NCBI GenBank assembly: GCA_947174575.1
Contig: CAMWJM010000096.1
Coordinates: forward strand, 1-5,553
DNA: 5,553 bases
From: an uncultured Alistipes sp.
GTDB taxonomy: Bacteria; Bacteroidota; Bacteroidia; Bacteroidales; Rikenellaceae
Reading direction: 5' to 3'
This document shows positions 1 through 5,553 of this stretch, piece by piece (position 1 is the first letter of the stretch; the number at the start of each line of letters is the position of its first letter). The notes under the pieces are model-generated. The model saw only the letters and a program-made list of their open reading frames with translations, was not told where the DNA came from and searched no databases. A program made the translations under genes and the position numbers.

Positions 1-701
1 CGCAGGGCGAAGTGGTCGTCACCATGGACGCCGATTTGCAGGATTCGCCCGACGAAATCCCCGAGTTGCGCCGCATGGTGCTCGAAGAGGGCTACGACCT
101 CGTGTCGGGCTGGAAGAAGCAGCGCCACGACCCCATAGGCAAGCGGTGGCCCAGCAAGTTCTTCAACTGGACGGCCCGGGCCGCGTCGGGCATCCGGCTC
201 CACGATTTCAATTGCGGGCTGAAAGCCTATCGGCGCAAGGTCGTCAAGTCGATCGAGGTCTACGGCGAGATGCACCGCTTCATCCCCATTCTCGCGCGGC
301 AGGCCGGCTTCCGGCGCATCGGCGAAAAGGTCGTCGAGCATCGCGCCCGGAAATACGGACACTCCAAATTCGGCCTCGAACGCATGGTCAAGGGCTACCT
401 CGATCTCGTCACCGTTCTGTTCATGTCGCATTTCGGGCGCTCGCCGATGTACTTTTTCGGCAGCCTCGGCACCCTGATGTTCCTGTTGGGCGGGGGCACC
501 ACCGTGTGGGTCATCGCCGGCAAGTTGTGGAAGCAGGCGCAGGGCTTGCCGCTGCGTCCCGTCGCCGACCAGCCGCTGTTCTACCTGGCCATGCTGGCCG
601 TCGTGCTGGGCGTGCAGCTCTTTTTGGCCGGATTTATAGGGGAACTGGTCGACAGAGGGTCGTCGGACAGAAACAAATACCTTATCGACAAACATTTGTA
701 G
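1..701 (+). CDS. Family 2 glycosyltransferase, polyprenyl-phosphate sugar transferase type (5' partial)
   Basis: The open frame enters from the left edge (first full codon at base 3) and reads Gln-Gly-Glu-Val-Val-Val-Thr-Met-Asp-Ala-Asp-Leu-Gln-Asp. This is the nucleotide-sugar/metal-binding DxD region of GT-A fold family 2 enzymes, so the GTG at 12 is an internal Val and not the start. Roughly 80-90 N-terminal residues are outside the window, judging from the usual family length of a little over 300. A second family motif, HDFNCGLKAYRR, lies at about bases 201-236. After the catalytic domain come two hydrophobic segments (about bases 440-510 and 580-640) and a basic tail ending YLIDKHL. This is the DPM1/GtrB-like layout: a cytoplasmic catalytic domain anchored by C-terminal helices. 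By family, it probably moves a sugar from a nucleotide donor to undecaprenyl phosphate for envelope glycans; donor and acceptor cannot be read from sequence. It is followed after four bases by the DUF4293 gene, suggesting co-transcription. Confidence 0.9.
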   Translation, partial: QGEVVVTMDADLQDSPDEIPELRRMVLEEGYDLVSGWKKQRHDPIGKRWPSKFFNWTARAASGIRLHDFNCGLKAYRRKVVKSIEVYGEMHRFIPILARQAGFRRIGEKVVEHRARKYGHSKFGLERMVKGYLDLVTVLFMSHFGRSPMYFFGSLGTLMFLLGGGTTVWVIAGKLWKQAQGLPLRPVADQPLFYLAMLAVVLGVQLFLAGFIGELVDRGSSDRNKYLIDKHL

Positions 702-705
702 TCTT

Positions 706-1170
706 ATGATACAACGTATCCAATCCCTCTATTTGTTGGTCGTCGCGGCGCTCATGGCTGTCGCGCTCTTTGCGCCTCTCGCCTGGTTCGGAGGCGATGC
801 CGGCGAATTCCGGCTCCATGCTTTCGCGCTTCGTGCGCTCGACGGCCGGACCGTGCAGTCTGCCTGGTATATGGGCGTGCTGCTCGCCGCGGCCTGCATG
901 CTGCCTTTGGTCACGATTTTCCTTTTCCGGCGCCGGATGCTGCAGCTGCGGCTTTGCGTGGTCGAAGCCGTGCTGTTGGTCGGGGCTGCCGTCATGGAGG
1001 GCGTTTACTATTTCCTCGGGTGGCGGGTCTTCTCCGGACTGGCGTTCCACGCACAGGGTTTGCGCCCGGCGATCGTGCTGCCCCTGGTGTGCCTGCTGTT
1101 CGTGTGGTTGGCCGCGCGTGCCGTGCTGCGCGACGAACTGCTCGTCCGGGCGGCCGATCGGATTCGGTAG
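706..1170 (+). CDS. DUF4293 family integral membrane protein
   Basis: This 154-residue protein begins MIQRIQSLYLLV and ends RDELLVRAADRIR. Both ends are typical of the DUF4293 family, which is found in Bacteroidetes and has no established function. Four hydrophobic segments are visible at about residues 8-28, 53-74, 82-104 and 120-140, so it should be an inner-membrane four-helix protein. Segments 2 and 3 are separated by a short Arg-rich loop (FRRRM, about 74-78), which is probably cytoplasmic by the positive-inside rule. The ATG lies four bases after the glycosyltransferase stop, with no Shine-Dalgarno sequence, as usual in this phylum. The tight spacing suggests co-transcription and perhaps translational coupling. 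The length and both conserved termini are intact, so the gene looks complete. A role in envelope metabolism is only a guess from the neighbour. Confidence 0.9.
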   Translation: MIQRIQSLYLLVVAALMAVALFAPLAWFGGDAGEFRLHAFALRALDGRTVQSAWYMGVLLAAACMLPLVTIFLFRRRMLQLRLCVVEAVLLVGAAVMEGVYYFLGWRVFSGLAFHAQGLRPAIVLPLVCLLFVWLAARAVLRDELLVRAADRIR

Positions 1171-1256
1171 CCCCGGACGGCCGTCGCCTTGTATGCTGCG
1201 GGTTTCGGAGCTTTTGCCGCTGTGGATTATTTGTGCATAAAAAAGGTGGCAGGGAC

Positions 1257-1287
1257 TTTGTTCGTATGGAAAATAAATTTATCTTTG
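1257..1287 (+). promoter_or_regulatory. Bacteroidetes-type promoter (TTTG / TATCTTTG) for the 778-residue lipoprotein gene
   Basis: TTTG at 1257-1260 is followed, after 19 bases, by TATCTTTG at 1280-1287. This fits the Bacteroidetes primary sigma consensus (-33 TTTG, about 19-21 bases, -7 TAnnTTTG). Transcription should start near 1292-1295, giving a leader of about 80 nt before the ATG at 1373. The element lies in the only A/T-rich stretch between the DUF4293 and lipoprotein genes. No operator was identified. Confidence 0.75.
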
Positions 1288-1353
1288 AACATCAATATTA
1301 CTATTATGTATGTAATAGAGTGTTGAAAGTGTAAACGGGATCTACATTGTTTT

Positions 1354-1372
1354 ATTTTAAAATTCAATTTTT
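1354..1372 (+). promoter_or_regulatory. A/T-rich translation initiation region
   Basis: The 19 bases before the ATG contain only one C and no G: a perfect 10-base palindrome ATTTTAAAAT (1354-1363), then TCAATTTTT. There is no Shine-Dalgarno sequence. Unstructured A/T-rich leaders are the usual translation start context in Bacteroidetes, and this supports ATG 1373 as the start. The palindrome is probably a by-product of base composition and not an operator. Confidence 0.4.
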
Positions 1373-3709
1373 ATGAAGCGATTCAATTTTTGGCGTTCGC
1401 TGTTCGTCTCGGCAATGGCTGTAATGGCTTTCGCCGCATGTTCGGACAAGAACGATGACAATGGCGGCACCGGCGAGGCGTCCATCACGGTCAATGGCAA
1501 GGCTGCCGTGGCGATCGGTTTGACGGCCGAGGCCGGTGCGCAGAGCGAGGCGGTGTCGATCGTCTCCTCGGGTGCCTGGACGCTCGAGTTCGAGCCTGCA
1601 GGTACGGATTGGTGTACGGCCAGCGCTGTTGCCGGCAATGGCGGGACTTCGACGGTGAAGTTTACGGCCGATGCGCTTCCCGAGGGTATCGAGGAGCGTT
1701 CCGTCACGGCCGTAGTCAAGACTTCGGGCGTGATCTTCGGTGTGGCTTATGACCAGATCGCCAAAATCAAGATACAGCAGTCCGTCAGTGGCGAGGTTTC
1801 GGAGATTATCTACAAGGAGACTTTCGGTACGGCCCAGGTCGCCAGCAATACCGATGTAGACAAGTACACGGCTTGGAACAAGACCGGCGAGGGCGCTGCC
1901 GATGTAACCTATATGGGTACGAATGTTTCCATTCGTAATACGAATACTAATGTAGCGACCAGCTACGACGGTGCTTCGACGGCTCCGATTCTCTTTTTCG
2001 GTAAGGTTCCCGCTACGTTCACGGTGCAGAATATCACCCTGACGGCCGAGCAGACCAACCTGCAGCTGACGTTCGGCGGCCAGCAGGTCATTACGAATGG
2101 TTCGGATTACACGTGGTCGAATGACAATCTGCTTGTGGCTCTCAGCGCCGATGGCAAGGTTTGGTCGACGATCGAGTATACGACCAACGACGGCGACCAG
2201 AACGCCGACGGTAAAAACTGGGTGTTGGCTACCGCCAATTTCACGCTTAAGGCTCCGGCCGAGAAGCTCTACATCCGTTTCAAGGCACCTGTACTTGCTT
2301 CGGCAACACGTATTGATGACATCACCCTGCAGACGGGCGTAGGCGGTCAGGAGGTCGATCTCGCTGCCGGCGATCCGGTCGCTACCGTCAAGATTAACGA
2401 GATCACCGCTGCCGGCGACTATCAGGTCGAGGGTGCTACGGTCATCGCAGCCTATGAAGCCGGCTTCCTCATGCAGGACGAGACGGGCATCATCTTGGTT
2501 TATCCGGGCAGCGATGCTACGATTCCCGCTGTCGGCAAGGTCGTAACCGTCAGAGGTGAGGTCTCTGTTTACGGTGGTGCGCTTCAGTTCGGTCAGGGTG
2601 CTTTGATTACCGAGACCGGCGAGGGTACGGTTCCGGCCACTCCCGAGGCTGTCGAAATTACGGCGGACAACATCGCCGGGTTCATGAATTCGCCCAAGAT
2701 TACCTATGTCAAGACCACGGGTACGCTGACTGTCGACGATAAGTATCGTAACCTCGTCTTCACGTTCGAAACTTCCTACAAGGGTTCGATCGTTGCTCCG
2801 GTTGCCGATGCTCCGTTCGATCTCACTAAACTCAGCGGCAGCTTGGTCGACGTTACCGGCTGGTTCCTCAACAACGCCAACGGTAATACTTACCTCTCGA
2901 TTCTGCCTATGGAGGTCAAAGAGAACACTACGACGCCTACGCTTACGTTCGCTTCCAAGCCCTCGGCTTTCGCCGGCAGCAATCCTGCGACGCAGACGAT
3001 CAACTTCACGGCAACGAATATTCCCGCCGATGAAAACGTTACTTTCGAGTTCACGGGCGACGATAAGGCCATGTTCGACGTCGAGGGTCAGACAAATACG
3101 TCCGTTACGATCAAGGCTGTAGGCGACAACAATTCGGGTGCCGTTTACAATGCTACGCTCGTTGCTTCCTACAACAACGTAACCTTGGCACAGGTCGCCG
3201 TAAAGCAGAATGCGGTTTCTTCCGGCAATGATACCAAAGGTACTTTCACTTCGATGACCGGCATGCTTCCGACTTCGACCGATTCGGGTGCTGCATATTA
3301 TGCAGAGAAAGCTAAAATCAATGGCAGCGATGAGGCGGTCGATATTCTGAAACTCGGTACGGGTAGCAAGGCCGGTGCCTTTACGACTGCAGCAGTAGGG
3401 GTTACGGGTAACAAAAAGCTCTCGTTCTATGCTGCTGCATGGAATGGTAAAACGGCTACGTTGTACATCAAAGTCGATAATGGTGGTGCTGTCGCTCCCG
3501 GATCGGTGGCATTGGCGTCTAATGCAGGTGTATCCGGTAGCTCGCCCTATACCATTACGTTCAGCGACGATAACGAGTACTATACCGTTGAACTGACCGA
3601 TTTGACGGCTGCCTCGACGATTACGTTCTCGACGAATGCTGAATTTAAGGGCGGAGCCGAGGACAAGAGTACGGGTCGCGCTCTTATTGCAGGTATTCAG
3701 ATTTACTAA
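1373..3709 (+). CDS. Multidomain surface lipoprotein with BACON-like, beta-sandwich and OB-fold-like modules
   Basis: This 778-residue protein starts with a lipoprotein signal peptide: MKRFNFWR, a hydrophobic core at residues 10-22, and AFAAC with Cys23 as the likely lipidated residue. SDKNDDN follows, an acidic stretch resembling the surface export signals of Bacteroidetes lipoproteins. Modules judged by eye: about 35-137, BACON-like, with SSGAWTLEF and ending KIKIQQS; about 144-322, a beta-sandwich opening EIIYKETFG and ending ATRIDDITLQTG, like the jelly-roll/choice-of-anchor domains of Bacteroidetes; about 333-517, an OB-fold-like (DUF5689/YhcR-OB-like) region with GFLMQDETGIILVYPG and VGKVVTVRGEVSVYGGALQ; about 522-614, a second Ig/BACON-like domain ending LAQVAVKQNA; about 620-778, a C-terminal beta-rich domain ending ALIAGIQIY. 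No catalytic motif was recognised. It is probably a binding or scaffold protein on the outer surface; the OB-like module suggests nucleic acid or glycan binding, which is inference. It has its own promoter and terminator. Codon use looks more T-ending (GGT, GCT, CGT) than in its neighbours, perhaps reflecting high expression. Confidence 0.85.
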   Translation: MKRFNFWRSLFVSAMAVMAFAACSDKNDDNGGTGEASITVNGKAAVAIGLTAEAGAQSEAVSIVSSGAWTLEFEPAGTDWCTASAVAGNGGTSTVKFTADALPEGIEERSVTAVVKTSGVIFGVAYDQIAKIKIQQSVSGEVSEIIYKETFGTAQVASNTDVDKYTAWNKTGEGAADVTYMGTNVSIRNTNTNVATSYDGASTAPILFFGKVPATFTVQNITLTAEQTNLQLTFGGQQVITNGSDYTWSNDNLLVALSADGKVWSTIEYTTNDGDQNADGKNWVLATANFTLKAPAEKLYIRFKAPVLASATRIDDITLQTGVGGQEVDLAAGDPVATVKINEITAAGDYQVEGATVIAAYEAGFLMQDETGIILVYPGSDATIPAVGKVVTVRGEVSVYGGALQFGQGALITETGEGTVPATPEAVEITADNIAGFMNSPKITYVKTTGTLTVDDKYRNLVFTFETSYKGSIVAPVADAPFDLTKLSGSLVDVTGWFLNNANGNTYLSILPMEVKENTTTPTLTFASKPSAFAGSNPATQTINFTATNIPADENVTFEFTGDDKAMFDVEGQTNTSVTIKAVGDNNSGAVYNATLVASYNNVTLAQVAVKQNAVSSGNDTKGTFTSMTGMLPTSTDSGAAYYAEKAKINGSDEAVDILKLGTGSKAGAFTTAAVGVTGNKKLSFYAAAWNGKTATLYIKVDNGGAVAPGSVALASNAGVSGSSPYTITFSDDNEYYTVELTDLTAASTITFSTNAEFKGGAEDKSTGRALIAGIQIY

Positions 3710-3734
3710 TTCGTTTCCACCTTTCTTTCACTCC

Positions 3735-3775
3735 AACTCTTGGCAGGGAATTTCCCTGCCAAGAGTTTACTTCTT
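3735..3775 (+). terminator. Rho-independent terminator after the lipoprotein gene
   Basis: Perfect 16-base arms, AACTCTTGGCAGGGAA (3735-3750) and TTCCCTGCCAAGAGTT (3752-3767), are separated by a single T. In RNA the inner A/T bases would open into the loop, leaving a strong stem with a G/C-rich centre. The downstream tail, TTTACTTCTT, is U-rich but interrupted. It lies 25 bases after the stop codon at 3707-3709. The outer stem (AACT/AGTT) is A/T-rich, and the hairpin may also act for transcription coming from the other strand. Confidence 0.85.
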
Positions 3776-3839
3776 AAAGGTTTCAACATAGCTCGAATGA
3801 ATTCGGCTCGGCCCGCGGCTATCGAAAACCTTCGGTTTC

Positions 3840-3872
3840 TTTAAGTTTTTTGAGATAGATTTCCTATCTTTG
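3840..3872 (+). promoter_or_regulatory. Putative Bacteroidetes promoter immediately before the nuclease gene
   Basis: TATCTTTG at 3865-3872 is a full match to the -7 consensus and is identical to the box before the upstream lipoprotein gene. The -33 element is weaker: TTTA at 3840-3843 with 21 bases of spacing. Because the box ends four bases before the ATG at 3877, transcription would start at or almost at the start codon, giving a leaderless mRNA. A dyad AGATAG-N5-CTATCT (3853-3858/3864-3869) overlaps the box. Confidence 0.55.
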
Positions 3873-3876
3873 CACG

Positions 3877-5076
3877 ATGTTTGTTTTCAAAGATTTGCAT
3901 TGGCCCGCAGGGTTGTTGGCGGGTATTCTTTTTCTCTTCGCGGGATGCGGCGACGATAGCACGGATGTGCTCCTGGTGCAGTTGGCTGCAGAGACCGTGA
4001 ATTGCGAAACCACAACGAATCGCATCGTCACCGTCGGTGAGCAGAGTCCGTTCACCGCGCGGATCGTCGACCAGAGCGGCGACGATCGGGCTTGGTGTTC
4101 GTTCGATCCGTTTTTCGGCGATGCCGAGGCCGTGCTCGAAAAATCCGGCACGGTCGGCATTCCTCTTCAGATCTATTTGTCGCGCAACGAGAGCGACCGC
4201 GAGCGCACAGCGACTATCGTCGTCGCTTTTTCCGGCAAGTCGGCCGTCTCTTTGACCCTCCGGCAGCTGGCTTATTCTCCCACGGCGTTCTTCGATCGGC
4301 AGTGGGGCGAGCAGCCCGCCTATCGCGAGAACAGTTCCTATATATACAAGACCTATTATACGACCCTCACCCAGGGCGGGCGTGTCCGCAACTACTCCAT
4401 CTGCTTCGACACCGAGAAGCGCGTGTCGCACTGGGTGGCCTATCCGTTGACGCTGAATTACGTGACACCTAACCTTGGACGACCTAATCCCGAACCGTGG
4501 GCTTACGACCCCAACAACCAGTTGCCCGCGATTCCGCAGTCGGCGCAGTCCAATGTCGTTCAGACATTCCGTTCCGGCGTGCGCGGCCACCAGTGTCCTT
4601 CGGCCGACCGCTACAGCAATAAGGAGACCAACGCCATGACTTATTATGCGGTCAACATCATGCCCCAGAACTACGATTTCAACGGCGGTATCTGGGCGCA
4701 GCTCGAAGGCAAAATCCGCACGGCCATGCAGTTGCATCGCCAGGATACGATTTTCGTCGTCACGGGCACTTATTTCGGCGACGGGCGCACGATTTCCGAT
4801 CGCGACGGCAAGGAAATAGGGTATCCCTCCGACTGCTGGAAGGTGCTGCTGCGTTCGTCCGACAAGCGGGCCGTGTGGGAAAGTACGGCCGACCAGCTCT
4901 ACGGCATCGGTTTCTGGTTCGCCAACGACAATTCGAATACCGGTGCATTGCGCGATTATGCGACCTCGATCGCCGAGATCGAGCGCAGGACGGGGTTCAC
5001 GTTTTTCCGCAACATCCCCGCCGAAGCTGCCGAGGCGGTCAAGGCGCAGAACCGCCCCTCGGATTGGGGCATTTGA
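3877..5076 (+). CDS. BACON-DNA/RNA non-specific endonuclease lipoprotein (Serratia nuclease/EndoG family)
   Basis: This 399-residue protein has a lipoprotein signal peptide with a hydrophobic core at 11-23 and lipobox FAGC; Cys24 is followed by Gly-Asp-Asp, favouring export to the outer surface. Residues about 33-133 look like a BACON/Ig-like domain (strands ending SAVSLTLRQLAY). Residues about 150-385 match the beta-beta-alpha-Me nuclease family. VRGHQCPSADR gives the general base His238 and Arg236; YAVNIMPQ gives Asn260; FNGGIWAQLE gives the metal ligand Asn269 and Glu277. The 9- and 8-residue spacings equal those of Asn110, Asn119 and Glu127 in Serratia nuclease. Further landmarks are VVTGTYFG (295), YPSDCWKVLL (316) and EIERRTGFTFF (367). 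By family it cleaves single- and double-stranded DNA and RNA with Mg2+. The Asp of the usual DRGH motif is Val235 here. ATG 3877 is the first start after an in-frame TAG at 3856-3858; TTG at 3895 is a less likely alternative. The EEP gene follows 70 bases after the stop. Confidence 0.92.
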   Translation: MFVFKDLHWPAGLLAGILFLFAGCGDDSTDVLLVQLAAETVNCETTTNRIVTVGEQSPFTARIVDQSGDDRAWCSFDPFFGDAEAVLEKSGTVGIPLQIYLSRNESDRERTATIVVAFSGKSAVSLTLRQLAYSPTAFFDRQWGEQPAYRENSSYIYKTYYTTLTQGGRVRNYSICFDTEKRVSHWVAYPLTLNYVTPNLGRPNPEPWAYDPNNQLPAIPQSAQSNVVQTFRSGVRGHQCPSADRYSNKETNAMTYYAVNIMPQNYDFNGGIWAQLEGKIRTAMQLHRQDTIFVVTGTYFGDGRTISDRDGKEIGYPSDCWKVLLRSSDKRAVWESTADQLYGIGFWFANDNSNTGALRDYATSIAEIERRTGFTFFRNIPAEAAEAVKAQNRPSDWGI

Positions 5077-5146
5077 CAGGAACGCGGCGGCATGCCGGTT
5101 CGGGCTGCGGATATGGATGATTGAAAGTACTTAATTATAGACCGTT

Positions 5147-5553
5147 ATGAAGAAATTCCTTCTTACAGGATTGTTCGCCGCGTTGATCGTGGCTTGTATT
5201 GCGCAGAAGCCCTATAAGGTGGTCTTCTACAACTTCGAGAACCTCTTCGACACCATCGACGATCCCGACATCTTCGACGAGGAGTTCACCCCCGAGGGGC
5301 CGAAGAAGTGGAATTCGGTCAAGTACGGCAAGAAGATCGCCAATCTCGAACGCGTGCTGTTCGACATCGCGGCCGAAGATCGGGATTTCCCTGCGGTGAT
5401 CGGCGTCTCGGAGATCGAGAACCGCAACGTCATGGAGGATGTCATCGCACAGGCCAAGTTGGCGCATGCCGATTACCGCGTCGTGCATTTCGATTCGCCC
5501 GATGCGCGCGGTGTCGACGTGGGGTTCTACTATCGGCCCGACCTCTTCAAGCT
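5147..5553 (+). CDS. Exported endonuclease/exonuclease/phosphatase (EEP) family protein (3' partial)
   Basis: An open frame from ATG 5147 runs to the window end, giving 135 complete codons plus two bases. The start MKKFLLTGLFAALIVACIAQ is an export signal. IVAC fits a lipobox with Cys17, though cleavage after Ala19 by signal peptidase I is also possible. The mature part opens YKVVFYNFENLFD (residues 23-35), the N-terminal strand of the DNase I-like EEP fold with the conserved Asn29. AVIGVSEIENR (83-93) supplies the metal-binding Glu89, and DARGVDVGFYYRP (119-131) matches the DxRGxDVxxxYR signature common in Bacteroidetes members. The full family length is usually about 330-360 residues, so the catalytic His/Asp half lies beyond the window. 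By fold it is a metal-dependent phosphodiesterase; the substrate could be nucleic acid, nucleotides or a lipid/sugar phosphate and cannot be settled here. No clear promoter or strong terminator separates it from the nuclease gene, so co-transcription is likely. Confidence 0.9.
   Translation, partial: MKKFLLTGLFAALIVACIAQKPYKVVFYNFENLFDTIDDPDIFDEEFTPEGPKKWNSVKYGKKIANLERVLFDIAAEDRDFPAVIGVSEIENRNVMEDVIAQAKLAHADYRVVHFDSPDARGVDVGFYYRPDLFK

Noticed and set aside
146..709. 187-codon + strand frame inside the glycosyltransferase gene
   Set aside because: It is rich in Arg, His and Gly with no hydrophobic pattern or motif; it is an out-of-frame shadow.
682..1050. 122-codon open frame on the - strand opposite the DUF4293 gene
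   Set aside because: The + strand protein has four membrane helices and conserved termini. The reverse translation is a low-complexity Arg/Glu/His-rich sequence typical of antisense shadows.
1143..1179. Inverted repeat CGTCCGGG / CCCGGACG spanning the DUF4293 stop codon
   Set aside because: The arms are only 8 bases with a 21-base loop and no T tract follows, so it is not supported as a terminator. It may be a chance match in GC-rich sequence.
3826..3851. AAACC-TTC-GGTTT hairpin followed by CTTTAAGTTTTTT as a second terminator
   Set aside because: A five-base stem is too weak, and a much stronger hairpin already lies at 3735-3767.
3841..4737. 298-codon open frame on the - strand
   Set aside because: It lies opposite the nuclease gene, which has clear family motifs and a signal peptide. 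The reverse reading has no recognisable motif and is explained by the GC-rich codon pattern of the + strand gene.
5054..5101. Small GC-rich inverted repeats around the nuclease stop (GCCCC-N7-GGGGC and the palindrome CGGCATGCCG)
   Set aside because: The stems are short and lack a T run, so termination before the EEP gene is not supported.
5111..5146. Promoter for the EEP gene in the A/T-rich stretch before ATG 5147
   Set aside because: No TAnnTTTG element is present. The A/T richness fits a translation start context, so read-through from the nuclease gene is the simpler view.

Overview
The window looks like chromosome of a moderately GC-rich member of the Bacteroidales. An Alistipes-like organism is my best guess, but that is inference. 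The grounds are: a DUF4293 membrane protein, BACON-type domains in surface lipoproteins, Cys-Asp-rich lipoprotein N-termini, no Shine-Dalgarno sequences, and two copies of the Bacteroidetes promoter -7 element TAnnTTTG. All recognised genes lie on the + strand.

Layout. Positions 1-701 hold the C-terminal part of a family 2 glycosyltransferase with two C-terminal membrane helices (polyprenyl-phosphate sugar transferase type), cut by the window edge. Four bases later, 706-1170 encodes a four-helix DUF4293 protein. The gap 1171-1372 carries a well-spaced TTTG-N19-TATCTTTG promoter and an A/T-rich leader. It drives a 778-residue multidomain lipoprotein (1373-3709): BACON-like domain, beta-sandwich, OB-fold-like module, second Ig/BACON-like domain, and a C-terminal beta-rich domain. 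A long perfect hairpin at 3735-3767 is probably its terminator. A second TATCTTTG box sits only four bases before the ATG of a 399-residue lipoprotein (3877-5076), which joins a BACON-like domain to a DNA/RNA non-specific endonuclease (Serratia nuclease/EndoG family) with recognisable active-site residues. From 5147 to the window end runs the first 135 codons of an exported endonuclease/exonuclease/phosphatase (EEP) family protein.

How they may work together. The first two genes are a housekeeping envelope pair. The last three encode exported proteins: a putative OB-fold-containing surface lipoprotein, a sugar-non-specific nuclease lipoprotein, and an EEP-fold phosphodiesterase or nuclease. 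A reasonable but unproven reading is a locus for handling extracellular nucleic acid at the cell surface, for phosphate or nucleoside scavenging or for degrading DNA in mucus. The lipoprotein is transcriptionally separated from the two enzyme genes by the terminator; the enzyme genes may be co-transcribed. No RNA genes, mobile elements or CRISPR arrays were seen, and no gene-free stretch exceeds about 200 bases.
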